From: Firmicutes bacterium UBA6648
Lineage (GTDB): Bacteria; Bacillota; Clostridia; Peptostreptococcales; Anaerovoracaceae
Reading direction: 5' to 3'
Length of the DNA stretch: 11,955 bases
Assembly: GCA_002455605.1 (NCBI GenBank)
Contig: DKLE01000152.1
Location: 1-11,955, forward strand
Notes under the pieces: generated by a model
What the model saw: only the letters and a program-made list of their open reading frames with translations
The model's database searches: none
Told to the model about the DNA's origin: nothing
In this document: positions 1 through 7,020 of the stretch, piece by piece
How the letters are laid out: each line of letters opens with the position of its first letter
Numbering within the stretch: the stretch's first letter is position 1
Position numbers and translations under genes: made by a program

Positions 1-1022
1 TTTACTTCCTGACCCTTTAGACCTTCAAAATCTATAGTAACTCCGCTATAAGGATTTCTTCCCACTGCTTCATAGTTCTTACTCAATTCTGCCATGATAG
101 CTTCTGCTGCCGCCTTGCGCTTGTCGGCACTCAGAAGTAAATCCTTGACACCGTCTGAAGTATCCATATATACCCCCAGATGTGCCTTCGTTCCATTGCT
201 TGCTACATAAGAGACAATATCTTCATAACCGGAGGGAATCTTAAATTCATTTCCGCCGTCACTTCCGGTATTCAGCCAAACTCCTTTGGAATCATTTGTC
301 ATTGCACTCCATCCAAAAGTCACAGCATTCATTTCATTGATCAAACTTTTTTGTGAATAAGACGAAATTGCATAAAAACTATGTAAAAAATCTGTTTTGC
401 CATAATATTTGGTATATACTCTGGTCAGCATAGCTGCTGCTTCTTCACGCTTCGCCGTGTTTGCAGGTGCAAAGGAATTTTGAGAAATACCTGTAATCAT
501 ACCGATATCATAAGCCACACCGATATAACCTTTATTGGCTGTTACATCTGTAAACGGAAGAGAAAAAGACTCTGCCGTTTTTGCAGCATCAGAAAGACCT
601 AACGCCTTCACAAACATCACTGCCATTTCTTCTCTCGTAATCGGTGTATCCGGTAAAAAACTGCCATTTTTTTCGATGGCATTATTAGCTAATGCAGTTT
701 CAATATAAGAATAGTACCACTTGTCCTTAGCCACATCAGAAAATGACGGCTGCTCCGGACTTACAGCCTTCCATTTCAGCATATTACATAGAATTGTTGC
801 AAATTCTGCTTTCGTAATGGTCTTTCCATATCCGAACTCACCTTCCGACTGACCCTGCATTAATCCACATTTTCCGGCTTCCTCTATGGCCTGAACTGCC
901 CAGCTGTCAGACGGCACATCTTTATATCCGGTATCTGCAAAACTCCATATTGCAGGAACAGCAGAAATCAACAACATAATCATTAAACCGATACTAGTAA
1001 ATTTTTTCATAAAATTCTTCAT
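1..1022 (-). CDS. Secreted SLH-repeat protein with glycoside hydrolase family 18 domain (partial, C-terminus outside window)
   Basis: Reading from the ATG at 1022 the frame stays open for 340 codons to the left edge, so the C-terminus is missing. Residues 1-29 form a signal peptide (KNFMKK basic start, hydrophobic core, cleavage probably after SFA before DTGYKD). Three SLH repeats follow at about 33-82, 94-141 and 157-203, with typical FSDV/FTDV openings and ITREEMAVMF-type ends. From about residue 213 the sequence matches the N-terminal part of a GH18 hydrolase (FYAISSYSQ, VTFGW, then SGVTIDFEGL), with D331 and E333 as the DxE pair; E333 is the expected catalytic acid. SLH repeats usually hold a protein to cell-wall polymers outside the cell, so a surface glycan hydrolase acting on peptidoglycan or chitin-like substrate is inferred. 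An AAAGGGG ribosome site lies 11 bases before ATG 1022, which fits this start better than the ATG at 1010. The substrate cannot be told. Confidence 0.9.
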   Translation of the reverse strand, partial: MKNFMKKFTSIGLMIMLLISAVPAIWSFADTGYKDVPSDSWAVQAIEEAGKCGLMQGQSEGEFGYGKTITKAEFATILCNMLKWKAVSPEQPSFSDVAKDKWYYSYIETALANNAIEKNGSFLPDTPITREEMAVMFVKALGLSDAAKTAESFSLPFTDVTANKGYIGVAYDIGMITGISQNSFAPANTAKREEAAAMLTRVYTKYYGKTDFLHSFYAISSYSQKSLINEMNAVTFGWSAMTNDSKGVWLNTGSDGGNEFKIPSGYEDIVSYVASNGTKAHLGVYMDTSDGVKDLLLSADKRKAAAEAIMAELSKNYEAVGRNPYSGVTIDFEGLKGQEV

Positions 1023-1056
1023 TATTCTATTTTCCCCTTTCGTTGAACATATTTTT

Positions 1057-1085
1057 ATTATGCTCTCATACAATAAATTTTTCAA
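1057..1085 (-). promoter_or_regulatory. Sigma-A-type promoter of the SLH/GH18 gene
   Basis: On the minus strand a -35 box TTGAAA (1085-1080) is separated by exactly 17 bases from a -10 box CATAAT (1062-1057); each hexamer matches consensus in 5 of 6 positions. The expected transcription start near 1050 would give a leader of about 28 bases carrying the AAAGGGG ribosome site. The rest of the 85-bp gap (1023-1107) is AT-rich, and I see no strong terminator for the preceding gene. The surface protein may therefore have its own promoter and also receive read-through. Confidence 0.65.
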
Positions 1086-1107
1086 TCCTGTTTCACCAGA
1101 CATCTTC

Positions 1108-1779
1108 TTAAATTATTTTAAATAGGATAACCCCCACCGTATTGATGGCAAAATTTGCAAACATATGGACAAACCACGATGTATATATATTTCCCTGTTT
1201 TTCGTTCAGCCGGTTAAAAATTATTCCTGCCGCCATCAATGAGAAAAGCAAAAGTGCAAATAACCAAACGGAAAACCACCCTGTCATTATCGCTGCATGA
1301 TAAACTGAAAAGGCAAAGGAACTGACTATATATGCAAATTTTCTGTCCGCCAAGCGACGTAGATTGAGAAAGACAAAGCCCCGAAAGAAAAATTCTTCCA
1401 GAAGAGAATTAATAAAAGAAATATAAATTGCAACAAATATAAAATTATCTTTTGTAACCCCCACCCCTTCACTTAATGCATCCGTCACCTTGGAAAAATC
1501 AAAATAGCTTCCTATAGTAAAATAACATGCCAGTATAAAAGCATAAACGCCGATCCCTATTAAGATTGAAGTAACGATGCCCTTTCGTTTAACGGAGAAT
1601 ACTTCTATTAAACGAATATCTTTATTCTTTAAGCTATAAAGTACGGGTACTCCTAAAAAAATAACTATTTTCCATACTGATTTTACTGCATATCCGGGCT
1701 GCCAGATACCATCTATAATTGCCATAAGCAAACAGCCGGTAACCAGAATCAACAGAATTCCCCTGCATTCTCTCCTCAA
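1108..1779 (-). CDS. CPBP family intramembrane metalloprotease (CAAX protease / Abi family)
   Basis: This 223-residue, very hydrophobic protein has about six to eight membrane segments. It carries the family's conserved blocks: LLEEFFFRG (E128, E129, R133), FSVYH (H161) and SWFVHMFANF (H205, N209). In the CPBP/Rce1 family these glutamates and histidines form the zinc or metal site inside the membrane. Family members cleave prenylated proteins in eukaryotes, and in bacteria they process or give immunity to peptides such as bacteriocins; most bacterial members have no known substrate. The start is a TTG at 1779, preceded by AAGGAG with 6 bases of spacing. The nearby ATG is out of frame. It is the last gene of the leftward cluster, 33 bp after the glycosylase gene. 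No bacteriocin gene is visible next to it, so an immunity role is not supported here. Confidence 0.88.
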   Translation of the reverse strand: MRRECRGILLILVTGCLLMAIIDGIWQPGYAVKSVWKIVIFLGVPVLYSLKNKDIRLIEVFSVKRKGIVTSILIGIGVYAFILACYFTIGSYFDFSKVTDALSEGVGVTKDNFIFVAIYISFINSLLEEFFFRGFVFLNLRRLADRKFAYIVSSFAFSVYHAAIMTGWFSVWLFALLLFSLMAAGIIFNRLNEKQGNIYTSWFVHMFANFAINTVGVILFKII

Positions 1780-1812
1780 ATCAAACTCCTTCTCTTCTTT
1801 TAAGCACTCCCC

Positions 1813-2304
1813 TTATTCCCTGATGACAGACCATTGCTGAATCAATTTCTCTAAAGAGTACGCCGCATTTGCCGGACTTGTTGAAGGAAGTACAATAATC
1901 TCCCGTCCTGTCTGAAGCTTTCCAAATTTATTGTATAACCTCTCCGCAGTTTTTCCATTAGCAAATATCTTTTTAATATTACATTTTCTTAAAACAACTT
2001 GAAAATCCGCAGTGACCACTTCTCGGATACTGCTGTCGCTGGATCCCTTTATCTCACAGCTTTCAATAACATCCCATACTGCAATCCCACATTTATGCAG
2101 CAATTCTTTTTTCTCCAGAATAGTTTGAGGAACCTCTCTGTCATAAACTGCTGCTATAACCTTCCAAAACCGATTTTGAGGATGCCCGTAATAAAATCCG
2201 TTTTCTCTTGACTTTACAGAAGGAAGGCTCCCTAAAATTAATATTTTGGCATTTTGATCGTAAACCGGTTCAAAGGGCTGCACTATTCTTTCATATTCCG
2301 CCAT
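1813..2304 (-). CDS. Hypoxanthine-type DNA glycosylase (uracil-DNA glycosylase superfamily, family 6)
   Basis: The 163-residue protein begins with the superfamily block ILILGSLPSVKSRENGFYYG followed by HPQNRFWK (39-48 region). It ends with LPSTSPANA (139-147), and GIAVWDVI lies at 73-80. This combination is typical of the family-6 (HDG) branch, which removes hypoxanthine, the product of adenine deamination, from DNA to start base excision repair in the cytoplasm. N44 in HPQNRFW is the likely key asparagine. Length is normal for the family. The start ATG overlaps the end of the upstream TPR gene by 14 bp; a GGAAGGA ribosome site lies about 10 bases before it, which suggests translational coupling. 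A mismatch-specific (MUG-type) uracil glycosylase is the main alternative, but the GSLPSVKSRENGFYYG block argues for the HDG branch. Confidence 0.85.
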   Translation of the reverse strand: MAEYERIVQPFEPVYDQNAKILILGSLPSVKSRENGFYYGHPQNRFWKVIAAVYDREVPQTILEKKELLHKCGIAVWDVIESCEIKGSSDSSIREVVTADFQVVLRKCNIKKIFANGKTAERLYNKFGKLQTGREIIVLPSTSPANAAYSLEKLIQQWSVIRE

Positions 2305-2995
2305 CCTTCAATGTTCCTTCCGTCTGCTTATTTATTATTTCATTCAGCATATCCCACTCTTCCTTCATTTCTTTATCTGTCCATTTAATTTCTGCTTCTC
2401 TCAATAAATCCTGGGATTTTTGATAATCTTTTTTTGCAATATGATAATAAATAGTATTTGCAGCAATATTCTTACCGATATGTAAATTGTTTTTAAATTT
2501 CATAAATTCTTTATTATTTTCTTCAATAATCCTAACGGCCTCTTCATAATTGCCTAAATAAAATTCAAAATACGCCAAATCTAAATGATAAATAATTTTA
2601 TTCATTCCCTTTACACTCCTATAATCTATGGATTTGAGAACTTCCAATCCCTTTTCATATTCTTTTTTCTTTGACAGTCCGTAGCAAAGATTAAATTTTA
2701 AATAGAGTTGATTATACCTGGCTTTATATTTTTTTAATAGCTTTTCTATTTCGTCATTAAACCCGTCGAAATCGTTCTGTTCTTTTGCTTGATTTACCAT
2801 GTTTTTTATTCTTTTTACAAAACGAATCTGATACAGTACATTAATCCCAACAGCACCTACAATTACTATACCCCCTACGATGATGTATACGTTCCAAAAG
2901 GTTTCATCATCAATATTTAAGAAATTTTTTATAACCGCCAGCAGAATCCCCATAGGAATTCCCAAGCAAAAGATGATTTTAAAATGTCTTTTCAA
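2291..2995 (-). CDS. Membrane protein of unknown function with TPR-like helical repeats
   Basis: I do not recognise a named family. With the start at 2995 the protein has 234 residues: two predicted membrane helices at about 6-24 and 35-57, then a charged, helix-rich domain (about 62-225). That domain contains three TPR-like helix pairs, seen as KKEYEKGLEVL (110-120), GNYEEAVRII (148-157) and KKDYQKSQDLL (188-198). Such domains usually bind partner proteins, so a membrane-tethered scaffold with the repeats in the cytoplasm is inferred. The frame extends upstream to a TTG at 3025 with no ribosome site. I chose the TTG at 2995 because AAAGGGG sits 8 bases before it; this is a non-ATG start either way. 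It lies between the SanA-like gene and the DNA glycosylase gene, overlapping the latter by 14 bp, so it belongs to the same transcript. Confidence 0.8.
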   Translation of the reverse strand: MKRHFKIIFCLGIPMGILLAVIKNFLNIDDETFWNVYIIVGGIVIVGAVGINVLYQIRFVKRIKNMVNQAKEQNDFDGFNDEIEKLLKKYKARYNQLYLKFNLCYGLSKKKEYEKGLEVLKSIDYRSVKGMNKIIYHLDLAYFEFYLGNYEEAVRIIEENNKEFMKFKNNLHIGKNIAANTIYYHIAKKDYQKSQDLLREAEIKWTDKEMKEEWDMLNEIINKQTEGTLKDGGI

Positions 2996-3003
2996 TTTAC
3001 TTA

Positions 3004-3010
3004 CCCCTTT
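3004..3010 (-). promoter_or_regulatory. Ribosome binding site deciding the start of the TPR membrane protein
   Basis: AAAGGGG on the minus strand ends 8 bases before the TTG at 2995. The longer reading from the TTG at 3025 has no purine-rich site before it, so the shorter form is preferred. Confidence 0.6.
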
Positions 3011-3039
3011 ACTTTCTATTGTCAACTAATATGTGCTGA

Positions 3040-3765
3040 TTAGTCCCAGCTCTCAAGGCCACTGCCGCTAATAGGTATCGCATCGCCTAGATAAGCAGGC
3101 TGCGGCTTCCATAAAGCCTTAAAAAAGTCCTTGTTCCTGGCGAGAAACTCACGAATATCCCGGGCCTGCTGACCGGCATAAGTTCTTTGATCCGAGCAGA
3201 TGCCATATGCCTTGTACCCCATTTCTTCAGCTATATACAAAGCCCTGTATTGATGATATTTTTGAGTAACAACAAGGACAGTATTTACTTCAAAGATAGC
3301 TTTTGCCCGGTACATGGAATCATAGGTGGAGAAACCCGCATGATCCAAAAAGATGTCTTCCTCTGGAACCTCATGATCCAGCATATAATTTTTCATTGCA
3401 TTTACTTCATCATATTCATCCTGACCGTGATCTCCCGTTAAAAGCAATTTAGGGGCAGCGCCCTCTTTATATAACGTCAAAGCGGCTTCCAGCCTGTCCT
3501 CCAGCATATGGTTCGGCGTTCCGTCAGGCTTCAATCCGGCACCTAGAACAAGAATGCAGTCTGCATTCAAGTTTACAAAGGATGCTTGTCCTTCGTTTAA
3601 AAAGCTCACTTCCTTCTCTTGCCTCATTTCTCCGATTATGGCCGAAGCCGTATTTTTTATTACTAATTGATTGATAATAAAAGGAAATGCCGTCAGCATA
3701 ATTAGAATTAACAATCCTGCTAAAACAGCATTTTTTGTGCATTTTTTTGATAGCTTACATTGCAT
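3040..3765 (-). CDS. SanA/ElyC/YdcF-family (DUF218) envelope protein
   Basis: The 241-residue protein has one membrane helix at about 13-33 and then an extracytoplasmic domain of the DUF218 type. The family blocks are CILVLGAG (70-77), MLEDRLEAALTLY (87-99), LLLTGDHG (107-114), DHAGFSTYDSMYRAK (141-155), VVTQKYHQYRALYIA (165-179) and a late IREFLAR (204-210). The AGFSTYDS and VTQ.YH.YRALY blocks match the SanA subfamily, known in enterobacteria as an inner-membrane protein affecting vancomycin sensitivity and envelope barrier function. Its biochemical reaction is not established. Length is typical. ATG 3765 follows a GGGGAATGGGATA purine-rich stretch. It starts 12 bp after the acetyltransferase gene, so the two are co-transcribed. 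A role in cell-wall or surface-polymer homeostasis is an inference. Confidence 0.9.
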   Translation of the reverse strand: MQCKLSKKCTKNAVLAGLLILIMLTAFPFIINQLVIKNTASAIIGEMRQEKEVSFLNEGQASFVNLNADCILVLGAGLKPDGTPNHMLEDRLEAALTLYKEGAAPKLLLTGDHGQDEYDEVNAMKNYMLDHEVPEEDIFLDHAGFSTYDSMYRAKAIFEVNTVLVVTQKYHQYRALYIAEEMGYKAYGICSDQRTYAGQQARDIREFLARNKDFFKALWKPQPAYLGDAIPISGSGLESWD

Positions 3766-3777
3766 TATCCCATTCCC

Positions 3778-4260
3778 CTACAAATATTTAACATAAAATT
3801 TCATAGCCTCTGAAGCATACCCCAATTTGGTATAAAACCTGTGTGCATCCGGATTGGAATCTTCTGATTGAAATTGCAGCCGCTTATATCCCTTCTCTTT
3901 GCCCAGCGTCTCAATATATTCCATCATCACTCTGCCGATTCCTTTTCCTCTAGCCTCTTGTTTTATATATAGATCGTCTAAAATTAATGCTTTTCCATGG
4001 CTCCATACACTATAAATGGTCATAAGGTTGGCAAAACCCATAATCTGATGCTCTTGCTCAAGAATTAAAAGAGTAATCCATTCCGGATGGTTCAACGCTT
4101 CATCAAAGGTTAAAGAAAACCTGTCATAAGAATTGGAGGCTGTGTTGTTCCAGAAATCAGCGTCCTGAATTTCATATGCCATGAATTCCCGATTTAGTTC
4201 GATCCATGCTTCTTTATCATTTATGCTGCACGGCCTTATTATTAAAGAGGTATTTTCCAT
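3778..4260 (-). CDS. GNAT family N-acetyltransferase
   Basis: The 160-residue protein has the GNAT fold order: LIIRPCSINDKEAW at the N-terminus, the central strand ALILDDLYIK (91-100), the acetyl-CoA pyrophosphate loop QEARGKGIG (101-109) followed by a helix, and the C-terminal NPDAHRFYTKLGY (136-148), typical of small-molecule acetyltransferases. It would transfer an acetyl group from acetyl-CoA to an amine in the cytoplasm. The acceptor cannot be predicted; amino acids, polyamines, aminoglycosides or protein N-termini are all possible for this fold. The ATG at 4260 follows AGGGGGG by 7 bases. It is the first gene of the leftward cluster. A TATAAT on the minus strand at 4325-4320 could be its -10 box, though no good -35 box lies 17 bases upstream. 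Confidence 0.88.
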   Translation of the reverse strand: MENTSLIIRPCSINDKEAWIELNREFMAYEIQDADFWNNTASNSYDRFSLTFDEALNHPEWITLLILEQEHQIMGFANLMTIYSVWSHGKALILDDLYIKQEARGKGIGRVMMEYIETLGKEKGYKRLQFQSEDSNPDAHRFYTKLGYASEAMKFYVKYL

Positions 4261-4397
4261 TTTGCCGCCCCCCTATTTCTATAAAATTTCATCTCTTCTG
4301 TTTATTCCTGTTTTAATATATTATATATGATAAAACAAACTTTTAATAGAATATTTCTTCATTAACATAGAATAATAAGTAATATTGAGGTGCTACT
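4261..4397. promoter_or_regulatory. Divergent intergenic region between the GNAT and HD-domain genes
   Basis: These 137 bp separate two genes transcribed away from each other and must hold both promoters. The DNA is strongly AT-rich. On the minus strand TATAAT at 4325-4320 could be the -10 box for the leftward cluster. On the plus strand TAGAAT occurs at 4347-4352 and again at 4368-4373, either of which could serve the HD gene, whose ribosome site GAGG is at 4387-4390. No convincing -35 box pairs with any of them, so the exact promoters are unresolved. I see no clear operator or riboswitch. Confidence 0.4.
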
Positions 4398-5018
4398 ATG
4401 ACAGTGGAAAAAAAATTATTTCATGTAATAGATGATCATTTATTGCATGAGAAACATCCTTCTGCATATTTAAATGAAATATCCGTTTTACCGGAATTTG
4501 AAAAATATCCTTTTAATATGCTATTGGATTTAAAAAAAACAGAACAGGATCCTTTTCATCATCCGGAAGGTGATGTATGGAATCACACTATGCTGGTTAT
4601 CGATGAGGCTGCTAAACGGAAAATGGAAAGTGTGAATCCCAAAGTTTTTATGTGGGCTGCATTGCTTCACGACATTGGAAAGCCCGCTGCCACCAAGCTG
4701 CGGCGAGGTAAATTAACGGCCTATGACCATGATAAAATCGGCGAAAAACTTTCTAAAAAATTTTTACTGGCCGTGGACGCTCCTGAAACTTTTACGGAGC
4801 AAGTGTCTGCCCTTGCTCGGTTTCATATGCACATTTTATTTGTAATCAAAAACATGCCTTACAGTGATATAAAGGGTTTAAAGAACCGAACCGATTTACA
4901 TGAGGTAGCACTTCTGGGACTATGCGACCGACTTGGCAGAACCAACTCTAATCTTCAGAAAGAAGAAGAAAATATTGACTTATTTTTATCAAAACTCACG
5001 AATAAAGAAAGGATATGA
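4398..5018 (+). CDS. HD-domain phosphohydrolase
   Basis: The 206-residue protein has a complete HD metal-binding set: H63 (DVWNHTM), H91-D92 (LLHDIGKPAATK) and D177 (LCDRLGR), with H111 (AYDHDKIG) as a further candidate ligand. The HPEGDVWNHT and HDIGKP.A blocks resemble the HD part attached to tRNA nucleotidyltransferases, but there is no nucleotidyltransferase domain, so this is a free-standing member. HD proteins hydrolyse phosphomonoesters or phosphodiesters, often of nucleotides; the substrate here cannot be told. It is cytoplasmic, with no signal peptide or membrane helix. ATG 4398 is preceded by TTGAGGTG with 7 bases of spacing. The stop at 5016-5018 lies 2 bp before the small basic gene, so both are surely on one transcript that ends at the hairpin 5172-5218. 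Confidence 0.88.
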   Translation: MTVEKKLFHVIDDHLLHEKHPSAYLNEISVLPEFEKYPFNMLLDLKKTEQDPFHHPEGDVWNHTMLVIDEAAKRKMESVNPKVFMWAALLHDIGKPAATKLRRGKLTAYDHDKIGEKLSKKFLLAVDAPETFTEQVSALARFHMHILFVIKNMPYSDIKGLKNRTDLHEVALLGLCDRLGRTNSNLQKEEENIDLFLSKLTNKERI

Positions 5019-5020
5019 TT

Positions 5021-5173
5021 ATGGCTAAAGCAGGAATGAAAAGACCCGATCCAAAAGAACCTCATGGAACAGAGAGCAACCGAAAATCACATTTTCCTAA
5101 AAATGACCAGGAACCTGTTCCTGAAATACAAGGTAAAGCAAAAAGCGGCAAAGTAAAAGCAAATCCGGTATAA
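5021..5173 (+). CDS. Small basic, proline-rich protein of unknown function (50 aa)
   Basis: This short gene begins MAKAGMKRPDPKEPHGTE and ends GKAKSGKVKANPV before TAA at 5171-5173. It has 9 Lys, 2 Arg, 7 Pro and only 6 acidic residues, no Cys, Trp or Tyr, and a single Phe, so it should be mostly disordered and positively charged. AAAGG at 5008-5012 is 8 bases before ATG 5021, a proper ribosome site. An in-frame ATG at 5015 overlaps the HD stop as ATGA but sits too close to that site. The frame ends immediately in the terminator stem, exactly as a real last gene of an operon would. No family can be named with certainty. The composition recalls minor small spore or nucleic-acid-binding proteins, but that is only a guess. 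Co-expression with the HD phosphohydrolase is well supported. Confidence 0.75.
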   Translation: MAKAGMKRPDPKEPHGTESNRKSHFPKNDQEPVPEIQGKAKSGKVKANPV

Positions 5174-5218
5174 ACAAATAGCATATTAGTTACAAAATAA
5201 CTAATATGCTATTTGTTT
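5172..5218. terminator. Perfect 21-bp inverted repeat, probable bidirectional terminator
   Basis: The left arm 5172-5192 and the right arm 5198-5218 are perfectly complementary over 21 bp with a 5-base loop (caaaa). The stem is AT-rich, and the plus-strand product runs into TTTGTTTGTTC; the minus-strand product likewise ends in a TTTGTTTA stretch. It lies between the stop of the small basic gene (5173, whose last bases fall in the stem) and the stop of the ABC transporter gene (5231), which converge on it. It therefore probably ends transcription from both sides. Confidence 0.8.
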
Positions 5219-5230
5219 GTTCAGACTTTT

Positions 5231-6988
5231 TTACCGCTTATACATTTGATACAATTTCCCATATATTCCATTTTTCTCTATCAGCTCTTCATGGTTTCCC
5301 TGCTCTTCTATTCCATTGTCGGTAAGAACCATAATTCTATCTGCATTTCGTATGGTGGTCAATCGATGAGCAATAGTAAGTGTGGTTCTGCCCTTTGCCA
5401 ATTTCGCCAGGGATTCCTGCACAAGCATCTCACTCTCATTATCCAGAGCAGAAGTTGCTTCATCCAATATAAGAATAGGCGGATTTTTTAAAAATACTCT
5501 GGCTATACTGATCCGCTGTTTTTGTCCGCCGGAAAGCTTAACTCCATGTTCACCCACAAAGGTGTTGTATCCTTCCGATAACTGGCTAATAAATTCGTGG
5601 GCTCCCGCCAGCTTCGCTGCCTCTATAATTTCTTCCTTAGAAGCTCCCGGTCTGCCATATTCAATATTCTCATATACAGTTCCCGAGAATAAATATACAT
5701 CCTGCTGAACCATTCCAATCTGTGATCGCAGGGATTTTATCGTAACATTTTTTATATCAAAACCGTCAATTAAAATTTTCCCCGAAGTCACATCGTAAAA
5801 TCGTGGTATTAAGTTGCATAACGTGGTTTTTCCTGCACCGGAGGGTCCCACAAAGGCCACATTTTCTCCGGCCTTAATATTTAAATTAATGTGCTCCAGT
5901 ATACTGTCGCTGTCAAAATACTTAAAGCTTACATCATCAAAGACAATTTCTCCTTTGAGTATCGGCAGTTCTACCGCGTCCTCTGCATCATCAATCTCGA
6001 TGGGTTCATCCATTACTTCGATAAAACGCTCAATCCCCGTCATTCCCCGTTGGAATTGCTCAGTAAATTCAACAATTCTTCTCACGGAATTCAAAAGCAT
6101 AACCACATAAAGCAAATAAGCTACCAAATCAGATGCTAAAATTTTTCCGTCTATCATGAAAATAGAGCCAATTACCACAACTATAATGTACATGATGCCG
6201 TCAAATAATCTTACCGTTCCTTGAAATCCGGCCATATACTTATACGCTTCTTTTTTCACTCCTAAAAATCGGCCGTTTCCTTCTTCGAATTTTGCCTTCT
6301 CTATTTCTTCATTGGCAAAGGATTTAGAGACTCGAATACCCAACAGGCTGTCTTCCACTTGAGCATTAATTTCTCCGATCTGATTTCTTTGCTTCTTAAA
6401 TGCAGATTTCATTCTTCCGTTAAACTGCATGGAGCAGATAATCATAATGGGAAGAATGGCAAAAATTATTATGGTAAGCCAAACATCCACCGAACACAGG
6501 ATGATAAATGATGCAACAATTTTAAGTGCCGCTATAAAATATTCCTCCGGACAATGATGAGCAAATTCAGTAATATCAAATAAGTCACTGGTAATTCTCG
6601 CCATCAGCTGGCCGATTTTCGTATTGCTATAATAAGAATAAGAGAGCTCCTGCATATGAGCAAACAAATCTTTACGCATATCCGTTTCGATTTGGGCGCC
6701 CATTACATGGCCTACATTTGCCATATAATAATTCGCTATCACATCTATCAGCCGAAGGACCAAATATAGAGTTCCTAAGCTCAGGATCATCTGCAAAGTT
6801 AAGCTTTCTATGTCATTCATTCCTTTATTCGTGATAAATCTTACGATTAAAGGAAGTACCAGATCGCACAAAGTCGTTAGAGTTGCACAAAACAAATCCA
6901 GAGCCAGAACCCATTTGTATTTTTTAAAATATGGAACAAACCTTTTAATCAAATAAGAGGTTTTTTTAGTAATCACGTTTTCATTCAT
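5231..6988 (-). CDS. ABC transporter half-unit, fused permease and ATPase (MsbA/multidrug-type exporter)
   Basis: The 585-residue protein has the standard exporter layout: a six-helix membrane domain (about 20-310) and a C-terminal ATPase domain (about 345-585). The ATPase motifs are complete: Walker A GPSGAGKTT (381-389), Q-loop MVQQD (427-430), signature LSGGQ (485-489), Walker B ILILDEATSALD (505-516, catalytic E510) and the switch histidine H541 in IAHRLTT. With one full catalytic site per chain and no partner half-transporter beside it, it probably works as a homodimer exporting a lipid, drug or peptide from the cytoplasm; the substrate is unknown. No peptidase domain is present, so it is not a bacteriocin-processing type. 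ATG 6988 follows AAAGGA by about 7 bases. It is the last gene of the leftward operon, ending just before the hairpin 5172-5218. Confidence 0.93.
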   Translation of the reverse strand: MNENVITKKTSYLIKRFVPYFKKYKWVLALDLFCATLTTLCDLVLPLIVRFITNKGMNDIESLTLQMILSLGTLYLVLRLIDVIANYYMANVGHVMGAQIETDMRKDLFAHMQELSYSYYSNTKIGQLMARITSDLFDITEFAHHCPEEYFIAALKIVASFIILCSVDVWLTIIIFAILPIMIICSMQFNGRMKSAFKKQRNQIGEINAQVEDSLLGIRVSKSFANEEIEKAKFEEGNGRFLGVKKEAYKYMAGFQGTVRLFDGIMYIIVVVIGSIFMIDGKILASDLVAYLLYVVMLLNSVRRIVEFTEQFQRGMTGIERFIEVMDEPIEIDDAEDAVELPILKGEIVFDDVSFKYFDSDSILEHINLNIKAGENVAFVGPSGAGKTTLCNLIPRFYDVTSGKILIDGFDIKNVTIKSLRSQIGMVQQDVYLFSGTVYENIEYGRPGASKEEIIEAAKLAGAHEFISQLSEGYNTFVGEHGVKLSGGQKQRISIARVFLKNPPILILDEATSALDNESEMLVQESLAKLAKGRTTLTIAHRLTTIRNADRIMVLTDNGIEEQGNHEELIEKNGIYGKLYQMYKR

Positions 6989-7020
6989 GCTAAATTCCTT
7001 TCTTCGTTTAAATTGCCTTT

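Noticed and set aside
1999..2423. Overlapping plus-strand reading frames of 70 residues across the glycosylase and TPR genes
   Set aside because: They lie opposite well-supported genes, have no ribosome sites and give low-complexity proteins; they are antisense shadows.
2998..3025. TTGACA on the minus strand (3025-3020) as a -35 box for the TPR gene
   Set aside because: No -10-like hexamer occurs 16-18 bases further on, and the preceding gene ends only a few bases away.
3025..3044. Short inverted repeat ACTAAT/ATTAGT with 8-base loop between the SanA-like and TPR genes
   Set aside because: Only six AT-rich base pairs and no T-run follows, so it is too weak to call a terminator or operator.
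1108..4260. Defence-island reading of the cluster because of the CPBP (Abi-family) and GNAT genes
   Set aside because: No toxin-antitoxin pair, nuclease or other defence gene is present; both families are common in ordinary chromosomal clusters, and the GNAT protein shows small-molecule acetyltransferase motifs.
5382..6139. Plus-strand reading frames of 80-108 residues inside the ABC transporter gene
   Set aside because: They are the complement of conserved ATPase sequence and encode nothing recognisable.
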